A stretch of 64,000 nucleotides of DNA from CAWKGV01 sp963849305. Lineage in GTDB: Bacteria > Pseudomonadota > Alphaproteobacteria > Acetobacterales > Acetobacteraceae. The DNA is taken from contig CAWKGV010000002.1 of the NCBI GenBank assembly GCA_963849305.1, forward strand, positions 62,001 to 126,000, written 5' to 3'. Shown piece after piece: positions 27,063 to 35,068 of this stretch. The notes below the pieces were generated by a model. That model did no database searches, was not told the origin of the DNA, and was given only the letters and a program-made list of their open reading frames with translations. Within the stretch, counting starts at the first letter, position 1; each line of letters opens with the position of its first letter. A program made the translations under genes and the position numbers.

Positions 27063-27197
27063 CTAGCCCTGGCCGCTCCAAGAGTTGGGGCTGCTGTTCT
27101 GCCCGCTGTAGCTATTCGCGTGGGCGCTCGGCATCAGCGCCGCGCTGCCGATCGCGATCCCGAGCAATGCGGCCAGGGCAATGAACCTCGACTTCAT
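27063..27197 (-). CDS. 44-residue secreted peptide
   Basis: From ATG 27197 to TAG 27063, with a perfect AGGAGGA ribosome site 5 bp before the start. The product begins MKSRFIALAALLGIAIGSAA and has a signal peptide ending near PSAHA, leaving a mature peptide of about 17 residues rich in Ser, Asn, Gly and Gln (NSYSGQNSSPNSWSGQG). It is too short to compare with families by eye. The mature part has no Cys, so it is not a disulfide toxin. It shares a transcript with the 27-codon gene downstream; a perfect TGTGA-N6-TCACA palindrome lies 121 bp upstream. Confidence 0.65.
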   Translation of the reverse strand: MKSRFIALAALLGIAIGSAALMPSAHANSYSGQNSSPNSWSGQG

Positions 27198-27317
27198 GGT
27201 GTCCTCCTTATGGTCCGCGCGAGCGCGGATTGCGTGGATTCAAACTCAGGAAATCCCGGCAGGCATCGCCCCGACCGGCCTGACCTGCGCACAATGCCCA
27301 TCCCGCCCACGGTCGGG

Positions 27318-27333
27318 TGTGACTTAGGTCACA
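27318..27333. promoter_or_regulatory. Perfect CRP-like palindrome
   Basis: TGTGACTTAGGTCACA, the exact TGTGA-N6-TCACA consensus of CRP-class regulators. It lies between the microprotein operon (start 27197, minus strand) and the monooxygenase gene (start 27724), at 121 and 391 bp. It is well placed for activation of the microprotein genes. A Crp/Fnr regulator is encoded at 44218-45003, but its recognition helix looks FNR-like, so it may not be the partner. Confidence 0.55.
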
Positions 27334-27661
27334 TGGAAACCTTTTTTGTGGCCGGGAATGCCGCCGGACGATCGATGGGCCGTGCGGACGCGGTGTCGAT
27401 GACGCGTAAAGAAGTCCGCCCTACGTGCGCATCAGATGCTCGCTTCCGCGGATGTGGTGTCGGGGGCTGTGGGCGGCGCGCTTGCGTTGTCCACAACCCG
27501 CTAAGTGGCAGCAAATTACCCTCGCCGCTCTCGCCCCCATCGCCGTCGTCAGCTGATGGACCCAGATGAGTTGAAGCGCCTTTCCGAGATGAAGAGCTTC
27601 ATGAAATGAAGCTTGGCTCTACATCGCCGGCCTCAAACCCTTGTCATGACGCCTCGCCCGT
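27334..27661. other. Intergenic stretch without a recognised gene
   Basis: Between the CRP-like site and the repeats before the monooxygenase. Short open frames exist, including a 17-codon reading at about 27556 (MDPDELKRLSEMKSFMK), but none has a convincing ribosome site or coding character. I see no RNA gene. Confidence 0.4.
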
Positions 27662-27701
27662 GCGTAGCTCAAAACCCGGTTCGCTGACGCGTAGCTCGAA
27701 A
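27662..27701 (+). promoter_or_regulatory. Direct repeat before the monooxygenase gene
   Basis: GCGTAGCTCAAAA at 27662 and GCGTAGCTCGAAA at 27689, 27 bp apart, end 22 bp before the monooxygenase ATG. The spacing puts both copies close to two and a half helical turns apart. It could bind a regulator; equally it may be a chance duplication. Confidence 0.35.
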
Positions 27702-27723
27702 GGAGCGAGAGGGGAAGGAAGCC

Positions 27724-29304
27724 ATGAACACACCCGTCGGAGACCCAAGGTCTCCCCAGCCGGCCCTGACGCTCGCGAAGGGCGGGCCCGGCCATCACCC
27801 CGAGCATTTCGACGTCATCATCATCGGGGCCGGGATCTCCGGGATCGGCGGCGGCTATCACCTCACTAAGCAGTGCCCGGGCGTAAGCTTCGTGATACTC
27901 GAAACCAAGGGGAGCTTCGGCGGCACGTGGGTGACCCACCGGTATCCGGGTATTCGGTCGGATAGCGACCTCTACACCTTCGGCTATCGTTTCAAGCCAT
28001 GGATCGGCACGCCGATCGCAACGGGTGCCGAGATCCTCGCTTATCTCGGCGAAGTCATTGAGGAGAACGACCTCGGCCGGCGCATCCGCTATCGGCACCA
28101 GATCAATTCGGCGCATTGGTCGAGCAGCGACAATCTCTGGACCGTCGAGGGCGTCCGCAGCGACACCGGCGAGCCGGTCCGTTTCACCGCGAATTTCCTG
28201 TGGATGTGCCAGGGCTACTATCGCCACTCGCAGGGCTATACGCCGGAATGGCCGGGGATGGATGATTTCAACGGCCTCATCGTTCACCCACAAACATGGC
28301 CGGAGGATCTCGACTACACCGACAAGAACGCGATCGTCATCGGCTCGGGCGCGACGGCGGCGACGATCGTTCCGGCGATGGCCGACGACGCCCGCCACGT
28401 CACGGTGCTGCAGCGTTCGCCGACCTGGTTCATTCCCGCGCGCAACGAGAACGAGCTCGCCAATACCCTGCGCGATCTGCAGATCGACGAGACGTGGATC
28501 CATGAAATTACGCGCCGCAAGATCCTGCACGATCAGGCTATCTTCACCCGCCGTTCGTTCACCGAGCCGGAGGTCGTCAGCGACGAGTTGCTCACGGGCG
28601 TGCGCGCTTATCTCGGTCCCGACTATGACATAGAGAGGCACTTCACGCCAAGCTATCGGCCGTGGCGGCAACGGATCGCCTTCATCCCGGACGGCGACCT
28701 ATTCAGGGCGATCGCCGCCGGCAAGGCATCCGTCGTCACGGACGAGATCGATCGCTTCACGAACAAGGGCATTCTACTGAAGTCGGGGCAAGAGCTCGAG
28801 GCCGACATCATCGTGACCGCGACTGGCTTCAATATTTCTATCTTAGGAGATATCAATTTCACGGTCGACGGGAAGCCGCTCGACTTCGCCGACACGATCA
28901 CCTATCGCGGCATGATGTTTACCGGCCTGCCCAATCTGGCCTTGATTTTCGGATATTTCCGGGCGAGCTGGACGCTTAGGGTCGATATAGTCGCCGACTT
29001 CGTGTGCCGCCTCCTCAATCACATGAAGCAGATCGGTGCCAAGAAAGTGACGGTGGCGCTGCGGTCCGAGGACAAGGACATGCCGATCTTGCCTTGGATC
29101 GACCCGGAGAACTTCAACCCAGGCTACCTCATGCGCGCCATGCACTTGCTGCCCAAGCGCGGCGACAAGCCGGAATGGCAACACACTCAGGACTATCGGC
29201 GCGATAAGGACGTGTTCCCCGCCATCGACCTTGACGACCCCGCCTTCGTCTACGAGGGCTTTGCGCACCCCGCCCGGGTCTGGCGAGCGGCAAGACCGAT
29301 TTGA
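27724..29304 (+). CDS. Flavin-containing (Baeyer-Villiger type) monooxygenase
   Basis: A 526-residue two-dinucleotide-binding flavoprotein. The FAD motif GAGISGIGGG is near 35-44 and the NADPH motif GSGATAAT near 207. Between them FNGLIVHPQTWP (about 181-192) fits the Baeyer-Villiger fingerprint FxGxxxHxxxWP. LETKGSFGGTWVTHRYPGIR is typical of this family, as is IVTATGFN near the end. It should insert oxygen into ketones or oxygenate heteroatoms, using NADPH, in the cytoplasm. A GGAAGG ribosome site precedes the ATG. A luciferase-like oxidoreductase gene follows 93 bp later on the same strand. Confidence 0.92.
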   Translation: MNTPVGDPRSPQPALTLAKGGPGHHPEHFDVIIIGAGISGIGGGYHLTKQCPGVSFVILETKGSFGGTWVTHRYPGIRSDSDLYTFGYRFKPWIGTPIATGAEILAYLGEVIEENDLGRRIRYRHQINSAHWSSSDNLWTVEGVRSDTGEPVRFTANFLWMCQGYYRHSQGYTPEWPGMDDFNGLIVHPQTWPEDLDYTDKNAIVIGSGATAATIVPAMADDARHVTVLQRSPTWFIPARNENELANTLRDLQIDETWIHEITRRKILHDQAIFTRRSFTEPEVVSDELLTGVRAYLGPDYDIERHFTPSYRPWRQRIAFIPDGDLFRAIAAGKASVVTDEIDRFTNKGILLKSGQELEADIIVTATGFNISILGDINFTVDGKPLDFADTITYRGMMFTGLPNLALIFGYFRASWTLRVDIVADFVCRLLNHMKQIGAKKVTVALRSEDKDMPILPWIDPENFNPGYLMRAMHLLPKRGDKPEWQHTQDYRRDKDVFPAIDLDDPAFVYEGFAHPARVWRAARPI

Positions 29305-29397
29305 TCTGGCGTCTACTGGCCGGCCGGCGCAGTTGACGGAGACCGGGTCAAAATCGAAGCTCTTCGCGTCAAGAAGGTGATCTGACGGAGCCCGTTC

Positions 29398-30258
29398 ATG
29401 CAGCTTGACCGTCTCGGCGTCTGGTACCCGCTAGACCGCCTCGATAAGTGGGAAATTTGTGAGTTCCTGGCTGCCATCAAACGCCTGGGTTACGACGTGC
29501 TCTGGTATCCGGAGGCGCGCGGGTTCGAGTCGTTCTCGCTCGCCGGCTTCTTGCTCGCCAACAGCAAGCGGCTGAAGATCGGCAGCTCGATCGCCAGCAT
29601 TTACGCGCGCGACCCGTTCACCGCGCAACGGGGCCTGGCGACGCTCACCAGCCTCTATGACAGCCGCTTCATCCTCGGCCTGGGCGTGAGCCACCTGCCG
29701 ATGGTCGAGGGGCTTCGCGGACATCGCTATGAGAAGCCGGTGCCCGCCATGCGTGCCTATCTAGACGGCATCACCAAGAACCAAGCCGGGGCGGCGGACT
29801 TGCCCATTGTCATCGCGGCCCTCGGCCCGCGCATGTTGGCGCTCGCCGCCGAGCGGGCGCGCGGCGCCATTCCCTACAACACCACCCCGGAGCACACCGC
29901 CCAAGCACGGAAGGCACTTGGCCCCGGCAAATGGCTCGCGGTCGAGCAGAAGGTCACGCTCGGCACCGATCCGGCGCAGGCCCGCGCACTGGGCCGCACG
30001 GAGCTGGCTCGCTATATGCGCCTCGACAACTATCGCAAGAGCTGGCTCCGCATGGGCTTCAGCGAGCAGGATCTCTCCGAAGGCGGCAGCGACCGGTTCA
30101 TCGACGCAATGGTGCTCTGGGGCGATGCCGCCAGGATCAGGCGGGGCCTGCGCGCCCACTTCGACGCCGGCGCGGACCATGTCTGCATCCAGCCGGTCCA
30201 CGCCGAGGGCGACTTCCCGGCCCGCGACCACATCCTCGAAGCCTTGGCCGACACGTAA
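29398..30258 (+). CDS. LLM-class oxidoreductase, TIGR03620-like F420-type
   Basis: A 286-residue luciferase-like TIM barrel with LGYDVLWYPEARGFESFSLAGFLLA, LKIGSSIASIYARDPFTAQRG, FILGLGVSHLPMVEGLRGH and, near the end, DAGADHVCIQP. These fit the subfamily predicted to use F420 rather than FMN. No F420 biosynthesis gene is in the window, so the cofactor is unresolved. It probably shares a transcript with the monooxygenase upstream; the substrate is unknown. An alternative is an FMN-dependent enzyme of the same fold. Confidence 0.85.
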   Translation: MQLDRLGVWYPLDRLDKWEICEFLAAIKRLGYDVLWYPEARGFESFSLAGFLLANSKRLKIGSSIASIYARDPFTAQRGLATLTSLYDSRFILGLGVSHLPMVEGLRGHRYEKPVPAMRAYLDGITKNQAGAADLPIVIAALGPRMLALAAERARGAIPYNTTPEHTAQARKALGPGKWLAVEQKVTLGTDPAQARALGRTELARYMRLDNYRKSWLRMGFSEQDLSEGGSDRFIDAMVLWGDAARIRRGLRAHFDAGADHVCIQPVHAEGDFPARDHILEALADT

Positions 30259-30263
30259 GGCCA

Positions 30264-30332
30264 CCTTCCCGCAAGGGGAGGGAGTGGAAGCTGCAGCCGA
30301 GAGGCTCCCCCCTCGCGGGAGGGTTGGGGGAG
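30264..30332. repeat. Palindromic intergenic unit between two convergent genes
   Basis: CCTTCCCGCAAGGGG at 30264 is an imperfect inverted copy of CCCCTCGCGGGAGGG further on, and a 7-bp stem CTCCCCC (30305-30311) pairs with GGGGGAG (30326-30332). It sits between the convergent LLM and DUF423 genes. Such units often occur in many copies in GC-rich alphaproteobacteria and can act as a two-way terminator. Confidence 0.5.
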
Positions 30333-30357
30333 AGGTCGCCGGCCTCCTAGCACCCGC

Positions 30358-30720
30358 TCAACCAGGCCGCACCGCCGATAAGCCCAGCAGTGCCCAGCCC
30401 ACCATCAGGATCGTCCCGCCGATCGGCGCCAGCAATCCCAGGCGCACGCCGCCCAGCGCCAGCCCATAGACCGACCCGCAAAACAGCACCAAGCCCAGCG
30501 CGAACGCGGCACCTGCCCAGTTCGCCAGTGCCCCGCCGCGCCGCGCCCAGAGCCCGCAGGCGAGCAACGCCAACGCGTGCCAGCCCTGCATCTGCACCGC
30601 GTTGCGCACCATCTGCAGCCGCTCCGGCCCGATCGCCTCCAGCCCGTGCGCCGCCAGGGCGGCCATGCCAACCGCCGCCAGTCCGGCCAGAGCGCCCAGC
30701 CCGACCCATGGCCGCTCCAT
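30358..30720 (-). CDS. DUF423 family membrane protein (YgdD-like)
   Basis: A 120-residue inner-membrane protein with four predicted helices. Family landmarks are GLGALAGLAAVGMAALAAHGL at the start, the central NAVQMQGWHALALL, and the close LAPIGGTILMVGWALLGLS. DUF423 proteins are of unknown biochemical role. It is convergent with the LLM gene and divergent from the aminopeptidase gene. Length and topology fit the family. Confidence 0.88.
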   Translation of the reverse strand: MERPWVGLGALAGLAAVGMAALAAHGLEAIGPERLQMVRNAVQMQGWHALALLACGLWARRGGALANWAGAAFALGLVLFCGSVYGLALGGVRLGLLAPIGGTILMVGWALLGLSAVRPG

Positions 30721-30742
30721 CCGTGAACTCCCCCCGTCACCC

Positions 30743-30772
30743 TTGTTCCGCCCGAACCGCCCCGCCTATACC
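30743..30772 (+). promoter_or_regulatory. Candidate promoter of the aminopeptidase operon
   Basis: TTGTTC at 30743-30748, an 18-bp spacer, and TATACC at 30767-30772, close to sigma-70 boxes. It is 12 bp before ATG 30785, giving a very short or missing leader. Confidence 0.4.
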
Positions 30773-30784
30773 ATTGCCGCGACC

Positions 30785-31735
30785 ATGCCGCGCGGCGACC
30801 TCTTTCCCGAGATCGGCCCGTTCGAGACCGGCTATCTGCCGCTCTCGGCCGGTCACGTGATGTACTGGGAGCAGGTGGGCAATCCGCGCGGCAGGCCGGT
30901 GCTGTTTCTGCACGGCGGTCCCGGCGCGGGCGCGGGCGCGGTGCATCGTCGATTCTTCGACCCCGACTTCTGGCGGGTGGTGATCTTCGACCAGCGGGGC
31001 GCTGGCCGCTCGCGCCCGCTCGGCAGCCTGGCGCACAACACCACTGCCGACCTCGTGGGCGACATCGAGACGCTGCGGCGCCATCTCGGGGTCGAAAGAT
31101 GGCTGCTGTTCGGAGGCTCCTGGGGCTCCACCCTGGCCTTGGCGTATGCGCAGGCCTATCCGGAGCGGGTGATGGCCTGCGTGCTGCGCGGGGTGTTCCT
31201 CGGCCGGCCGGGGGAAGTGGATTGGTTCCTGCACGGGCTGCGGTCGATCTTCCCAGACGCGCACGCGAACTTCGCGGGCTATCTGCCCGAAGCGGAACGC
31301 GCCGATCTGCTCGGCGGCTATCTTCGCCGTCTGACCGATCCCGACCCCGCCGTGCATATGCAGGCCGCGCGTGCCTGGTCGGTGTACGAGGGCTCGTGCA
31401 GCACGCTGTTGCCCAGCCCCGAAACCGTCACCTCGTTCGCCCAGGACCGCACCGCGCTCGGGCTCGCGCGGATCGAGGCTTACTATTTCGCCAACGAGCT
31501 GTTCTTGCCGCCCGGCGGACTGCTGGGCGGAATGCACCGCGTCGGCCACGTCCCGGCGGAGATCGTGCAGGGACGCTACGACATGATCTGCCCGGCCTGC
31601 ACCGCCTTCGACCTCGCCGCCGCCTGGCCGGCCGCGCGGCTGACACTGGTGCCGGACGCCGGGCATTCGGCCCTGGAGCCGGGCATCCGCCGCGCCTTGG
31701 TCGCAGCGGTCGAGCGGTTTCGCTATGGACGGTGA
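30785..31735 (+). CDS. pip: Prolyl aminopeptidase (proline iminopeptidase)
   Basis: A 316-residue alpha/beta hydrolase. The oxyanion segment FLHGGPGAGAG, the FDQRGAGRSRP motif, the nucleophile elbow GGSWGSTLALAY (Ser about 111), GRYDMICP and the terminal histidine in PDAGHSALEP are those of proline iminopeptidases, which remove N-terminal proline from peptides in the cytoplasm. Usual residue length is about 315. ATG 30785 begins the conserved sequence; longer readings add poor-quality sequence. The next gene is only 12 bp downstream. Confidence 0.93.
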   Translation: MPRGDLFPEIGPFETGYLPLSAGHVMYWEQVGNPRGRPVLFLHGGPGAGAGAVHRRFFDPDFWRVVIFDQRGAGRSRPLGSLAHNTTADLVGDIETLRRHLGVERWLLFGGSWGSTLALAYAQAYPERVMACVLRGVFLGRPGEVDWFLHGLRSIFPDAHANFAGYLPEAERADLLGGYLRRLTDPDPAVHMQAARAWSVYEGSCSTLLPSPETVTSFAQDRTALGLARIEAYYFANELFLPPGGLLGGMHRVGHVPAEIVQGRYDMICPACTAFDLAAAWPAARLTLVPDAGHSALEPGIRRALVAAVERFRYGR

Positions 31736-31747
31736 CGGGAGGCGGCG

Positions 31748-32650
31748 ATGAAGGTGGGCGTGATTGGGCTCGGCACGATGGGGATGGGCGCCGCGCGCAA
31801 CCTCGTGGCGAAGGGCCACGAGGTCACCGGCTGCGATATCGCCGAGGCAAAGCGGGCCGAGCTGCAGGCCGCCGGTGGCAAGGCGGTGGCCGCGGCATCG
31901 GCGCTGCCGGGCGACCTGGAGGCGGTGATCGTGCTCGTGGTCAACGCCGCCCAGGAGGACGACGTGCTGTTCGGCCCACGGGGCTGCGCCGCTAGGCTGG
32001 CGCGTGGCACCGTGGTCATCTGCTCCGCGACGGTGGCCCCCGAGTTCGCCCGCGCGCTGGAGCGGCGGCTGGCCGAGGCGGGACTGTTGATGCTCGATGC
32101 GCCGGTCTCGGGTGGCAAGGCCGGCGCGGAAGCGGGCACGATGACGATCATGGGTTCGGGCGCCGAGGCCGCCTTCGCCAAGGCCCAGCCGGCGCTGGAC
32201 GCGATCGCGGGCAAGGTGTTCCGGCTTGGCAGCGCGGCCGGCGTGGGCAGTACCGTGAAGATGGTCAACCAGCTCCTGGCCGGCGTTCACATCGCGGTCG
32301 CGGCCGAGGCGCTGGCGCTCGGCATCCGGGCCGGCGCCGACCCGCGCACGCTGTATGAGGTGATCAGCACCTCGGCGGGCAATTCCTGGATGTGGCAGAA
32401 CCGGGTGCCGCACATCCTGGCAGGCGACGACACGCCGCACTCGTCGGCCAACATCTTCGTCAAGGATCTCGGCATCGTGCTCGACCAGGCGCGCGCGCTG
32501 AGCTTTCCGCTCCCGCTCGCCTCCACCGCGCACCAACTTTTCCTGGCCACCGCCGCCGCTGGGCACGGCGGCAAGGATGATTCCTCGGTGATCCGAGTCT
32601 GGCAGGCGTTGACCGGCATCGCTTTGCCGGACCAACGCGAGCCCAGTTAG
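31748..32650 (+). CDS. ltnD: Beta-hydroxyacid dehydrogenase, L-threonate dehydrogenase-like
   Basis: A 300-residue enzyme of the HIBADH family. The NAD motif is GVIGLGTMGMGAARNL (4-19), the substrate motif DAPVSGGKAGAEAGTM, the catalytic-lysine segment GSTVKMVNQLL (about 171), and STSAGNSWMWQNRVPHIL near 210, which is very like L-threonate dehydrogenases. It would oxidise a 2-hydroxy sugar acid. The rest of the threonate pathway (OtnC, OtnI, DUF1537 kinase) is not nearby, so the symbol is tentative. Overlap-scale spacing to both neighbours suggests one transcript. Confidence 0.8.
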   Translation: MKVGVIGLGTMGMGAARNLVAKGHEVTGCDIAEAKRAELQAAGGKAVAAASALPGDLEAVIVLVVNAAQEDDVLFGPRGCAARLARGTVVICSATVAPEFARALERRLAEAGLLMLDAPVSGGKAGAEAGTMTIMGSGAEAAFAKAQPALDAIAGKVFRLGSAAGVGSTVKMVNQLLAGVHIAVAAEALALGIRAGADPRTLYEVISTSAGNSWMWQNRVPHILAGDDTPHSSANIFVKDLGIVLDQARALSFPLPLASTAHQLFLATAAAGHGGKDDSSVIRVWQALTGIALPDQREPS

Positions 32651-32663
32651 AGGGGCCGCGCCG

Positions 32664-35042
32664 ATGGGCGACGCTCCGGGCGGGCCGGGCATCCCGCCGC
32701 GCTGGACATCGAGCGCGAAGACCGGCGTCGGCACCGCGCTCTCGCCGGCAAGCCGGGTATGGTTCACCATCAGCCACGGCATCCTGAACGAGATTTACTA
32801 TCCGCGCGTCGATCAGGCCTGCACGCGCGATTTCGGCCTGATCGTCACTGATGGCGGCGGTTTCTTCGCCGAGGAGAAGCGGGATTGCCGCTTCGAGGTG
32901 GAGGCGCTGGAAGACGGTGTGCCGGCGTTTCACCTGACCAGCACTCATGACGGCGGCCGGTTCCGGATCTTCAAGCGCGTGGTTTCCGACCCGCGCCATG
33001 ATGTCGTGCTGCAGCAGATCCGGCTGGAAGATGGGTCGGGTAGCCTGCGCCTGTTCGCGCTGCTCGCGCCGCACCTGGTCAATGGCGGGGCGAACAACAC
33101 GGCCTGGACGGGCGACTACAAGGGCCAGCGCATGTTGTTTGCCGAAGGCGACGGCACCGCCCTCGCCCTCGGCGCCGCCCGCCCGTTCCAAGCCTGTTCG
33201 GTCGGCTTCGTCGGCCGCAGCGACGGCTGGCAGACCCTACACGAACATGGCTCCTTGGCCGAGTGCTGGGACCGCGCTGCCGACGGCAACGTGGCGCTGA
33301 CGGCGGAGCTGGTGCTGTCGCCGGAGGAACCTGTGCTGCTCGCGCTCGGCTTCGGCCGCACGCAGGCCGAGGCGGCGTTCCGCGTGCGCGCGAGCCTGCA
33401 ACGCGGGTTCGAGGCGGCATTGGAGGGATATGCCGCCGATTGGCGCGCCTGGCAGGCGGGGCTTCGCTCGCTCGACCGGCGGGCGCACGGGCACAACATG
33501 TACCGGGTCAGCACTGCGGTCTTGCGCACGCACGAGAGCCCGACCTTTCCGGGTGGCCTGATCGCCAGCCTGTCCATCCCCTGGGGCTTCAGCAAGGGCG
33601 ACGACGACCTCGGTGGCTATCATCTGGTCTGGCCGCGCGATCTGGTGCAAACAGCGGGTGGGTTCCTCGCCTGCGGCGCGCACGCCGAGGCCCGGCGGGT
33701 GTTGCGCTACCTGCAAGCGACGCAGGAGGCGGACGGGAGTTGGCCGCAGAACTGTTGGCTCGACGGCACGCGCTATTGGGGCGGCCTGCAACTCGACGAA
33801 TGCGCCTTGCCGATCCTGCTGCTTGATCTGGCCTGGCACGAGGGCGCGCTCGGCCGTCCGGACCTCCGCGCCTTCTGGCCGATGGTTCGCCAAGCGGCGG
33901 GTTTCCTGCTCAGGACCGGCCCGGTGACGCCCCAGGACCGCTGGGAGGAGGACGCGGGCTTCACCCCGTTCACGCTGGCCGCCGAAATCGCCGCGCTGCT
34001 CGCGGCGGCCGAACTCGCCGCTGGCTGCGAGGCCGACGATATCGCCGGCCTGCTGCGCGACACCGCTGATGCGTGGAACGAACAAATCGAGGACTGGATC
34101 TACGTCGCCGGCAGCCGGCTGGCGGGCGAGGCGGGCGTGGCCGGCCATTACGTACGGATCGGCCCGGCCTCGCCGACCGGGGAGGCCCGAGCGGACCTGA
34201 GCGGCGCGGCCGTCGTCAAGAACCGATCCGGGGATGCCGGCACGATCCCCGCGGCCGAGCTTGTCAGCCCCGACGCACTCGCGCTGGTGCGCTTCGGCTT
34301 GCGCGCCGCCGACGATCCGCGCATCCGCGACACCGTGGCGGTGCTCGACCGGGTGGTGAAAGCGGAGCTGCCGCAGGGCCCCGGCTGGCGCCGCTACAAC
34401 GGCGACGGCTATGGGGAGAAGGAGGACGGGCGGCCCTTCGACGGCACCGGCATCGGCCGTGTCTGGCCGCTGCTCGGCGCCGAGCGGGGGCAGTACGAGC
34501 TGGCAGCCAGCCGGCGTGGCGAGGCCGAGCGGCTGCTCGCCGTACTCGAGGCCTCAGCCAGCGACGGCGGCCTGCTGCCCGAACAGGTCTGGGACGGCCC
34601 GCCGATCCCCCGCCGTGAGCTGCTTCCGGGCCGGCCGAGCGGCTCGGCCATGCCGCTGGTTTGGGCCCATGCCGAACACCTGAAACTGCTGCGCTCGCTT
34701 GCCGACGGCGCGGTGTTCGACCTGCCGCGGCAAGCGGCACGACGCTATCTGCACGGCGGGCACACGGCGCGGTGCCGGACCTGGCGGCCTGACTTCCGCG
34801 CCACATCGCTTCCGGCCGGGCGGGCGCTCAGGATCGATCTGCCGCACGCGGCCGTGGTCCATTGGACCATTGACGGCTGGGGCCGGACAACCGACAGCCC
34901 GACCAGGGACACCGGCCTCGGGCTGCATGTGCTGGACATCGCATCGGACGGCCTGCATCCGGGGGCGCGCATCGCCTTCACGTGGCAATGGGCCGGCAAC
35001 GGCGAGTGGGTCGGCCGGGATTACGCCGTGGACGTCACCTGA
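32664..35042 (+). CDS. Glucan 1,4-alpha-glucosidase (GH15 glucoamylase)
   Basis: A 792-residue bacterial-type glucoamylase. An N-terminal super-beta-sandwich (about 1-260; SRVWFTISHGILNEIYYPRVD) precedes the (alpha/alpha)6 barrel (about 270-690). Landmarks are FPGGLIASLSIPWG, YHLVWPRDLVQTAGG with the catalytic-pocket Asp, the general-acid region RWEEDAGFTPFTLAAEIAAL, and VWPLLGAERGQYEL. No signal peptide is seen, so it should act in the cytoplasm on glycogen or maltodextrins, releasing glucose. It lies 13 bp after the dehydrogenase and 26 bp before an LLM enzyme. The glycogen synthesis genes glgA and glgC are at 60126-62851. Confidence 0.92.
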   Translation: MGDAPGGPGIPPRWTSSAKTGVGTALSPASRVWFTISHGILNEIYYPRVDQACTRDFGLIVTDGGGFFAEEKRDCRFEVEALEDGVPAFHLTSTHDGGRFRIFKRVVSDPRHDVVLQQIRLEDGSGSLRLFALLAPHLVNGGANNTAWTGDYKGQRMLFAEGDGTALALGAARPFQACSVGFVGRSDGWQTLHEHGSLAECWDRAADGNVALTAELVLSPEEPVLLALGFGRTQAEAAFRVRASLQRGFEAALEGYAADWRAWQAGLRSLDRRAHGHNMYRVSTAVLRTHESPTFPGGLIASLSIPWGFSKGDDDLGGYHLVWPRDLVQTAGGFLACGAHAEARRVLRYLQATQEADGSWPQNCWLDGTRYWGGLQLDECALPILLLDLAWHEGALGRPDLRAFWPMVRQAAGFLLRTGPVTPQDRWEEDAGFTPFTLAAEIAALLAAAELAAGCEADDIAGLLRDTADAWNEQIEDWIYVAGSRLAGEAGVAGHYVRIGPASPTGEARADLSGAAVVKNRSGDAGTIPAAELVSPDALALVRFGLRAADDPRIRDTVAVLDRVVKAELPQGPGWRRYNGDGYGEKEDGRPFDGTGIGRVWPLLGAERGQYELAASRRGEAERLLAVLEASASDGGLLPEQVWDGPPIPRRELLPGRPSGSAMPLVWAHAEHLKLLRSLADGAVFDLPRQAARRYLHGGHTARCRTWRPDFRATSLPAGRALRIDLPHAAVVHWTIDGWGRTTDSPTRDTGLGLHVLDIASDGLHPGARIAFTWQWAGNGEWVGRDYAVDVT

Positions 35043-35068
35043 GCGGTGGCGGCATTGGGAGGGATAAC

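Noticed and set aside
29305..29397. A short reading ending VKIEALRVKKVI between the monooxygenase and LLM genes
   Set aside because: It has no start codon or ribosome site and is too short to tie to any family.
30737..32782. A 681-codon open frame on the minus strand opposite the aminopeptidase and dehydrogenase genes
   Set aside because: Composition is biased to Arg, His, Gln and Gly with no motif; it is the shadow of two well-supported genes.
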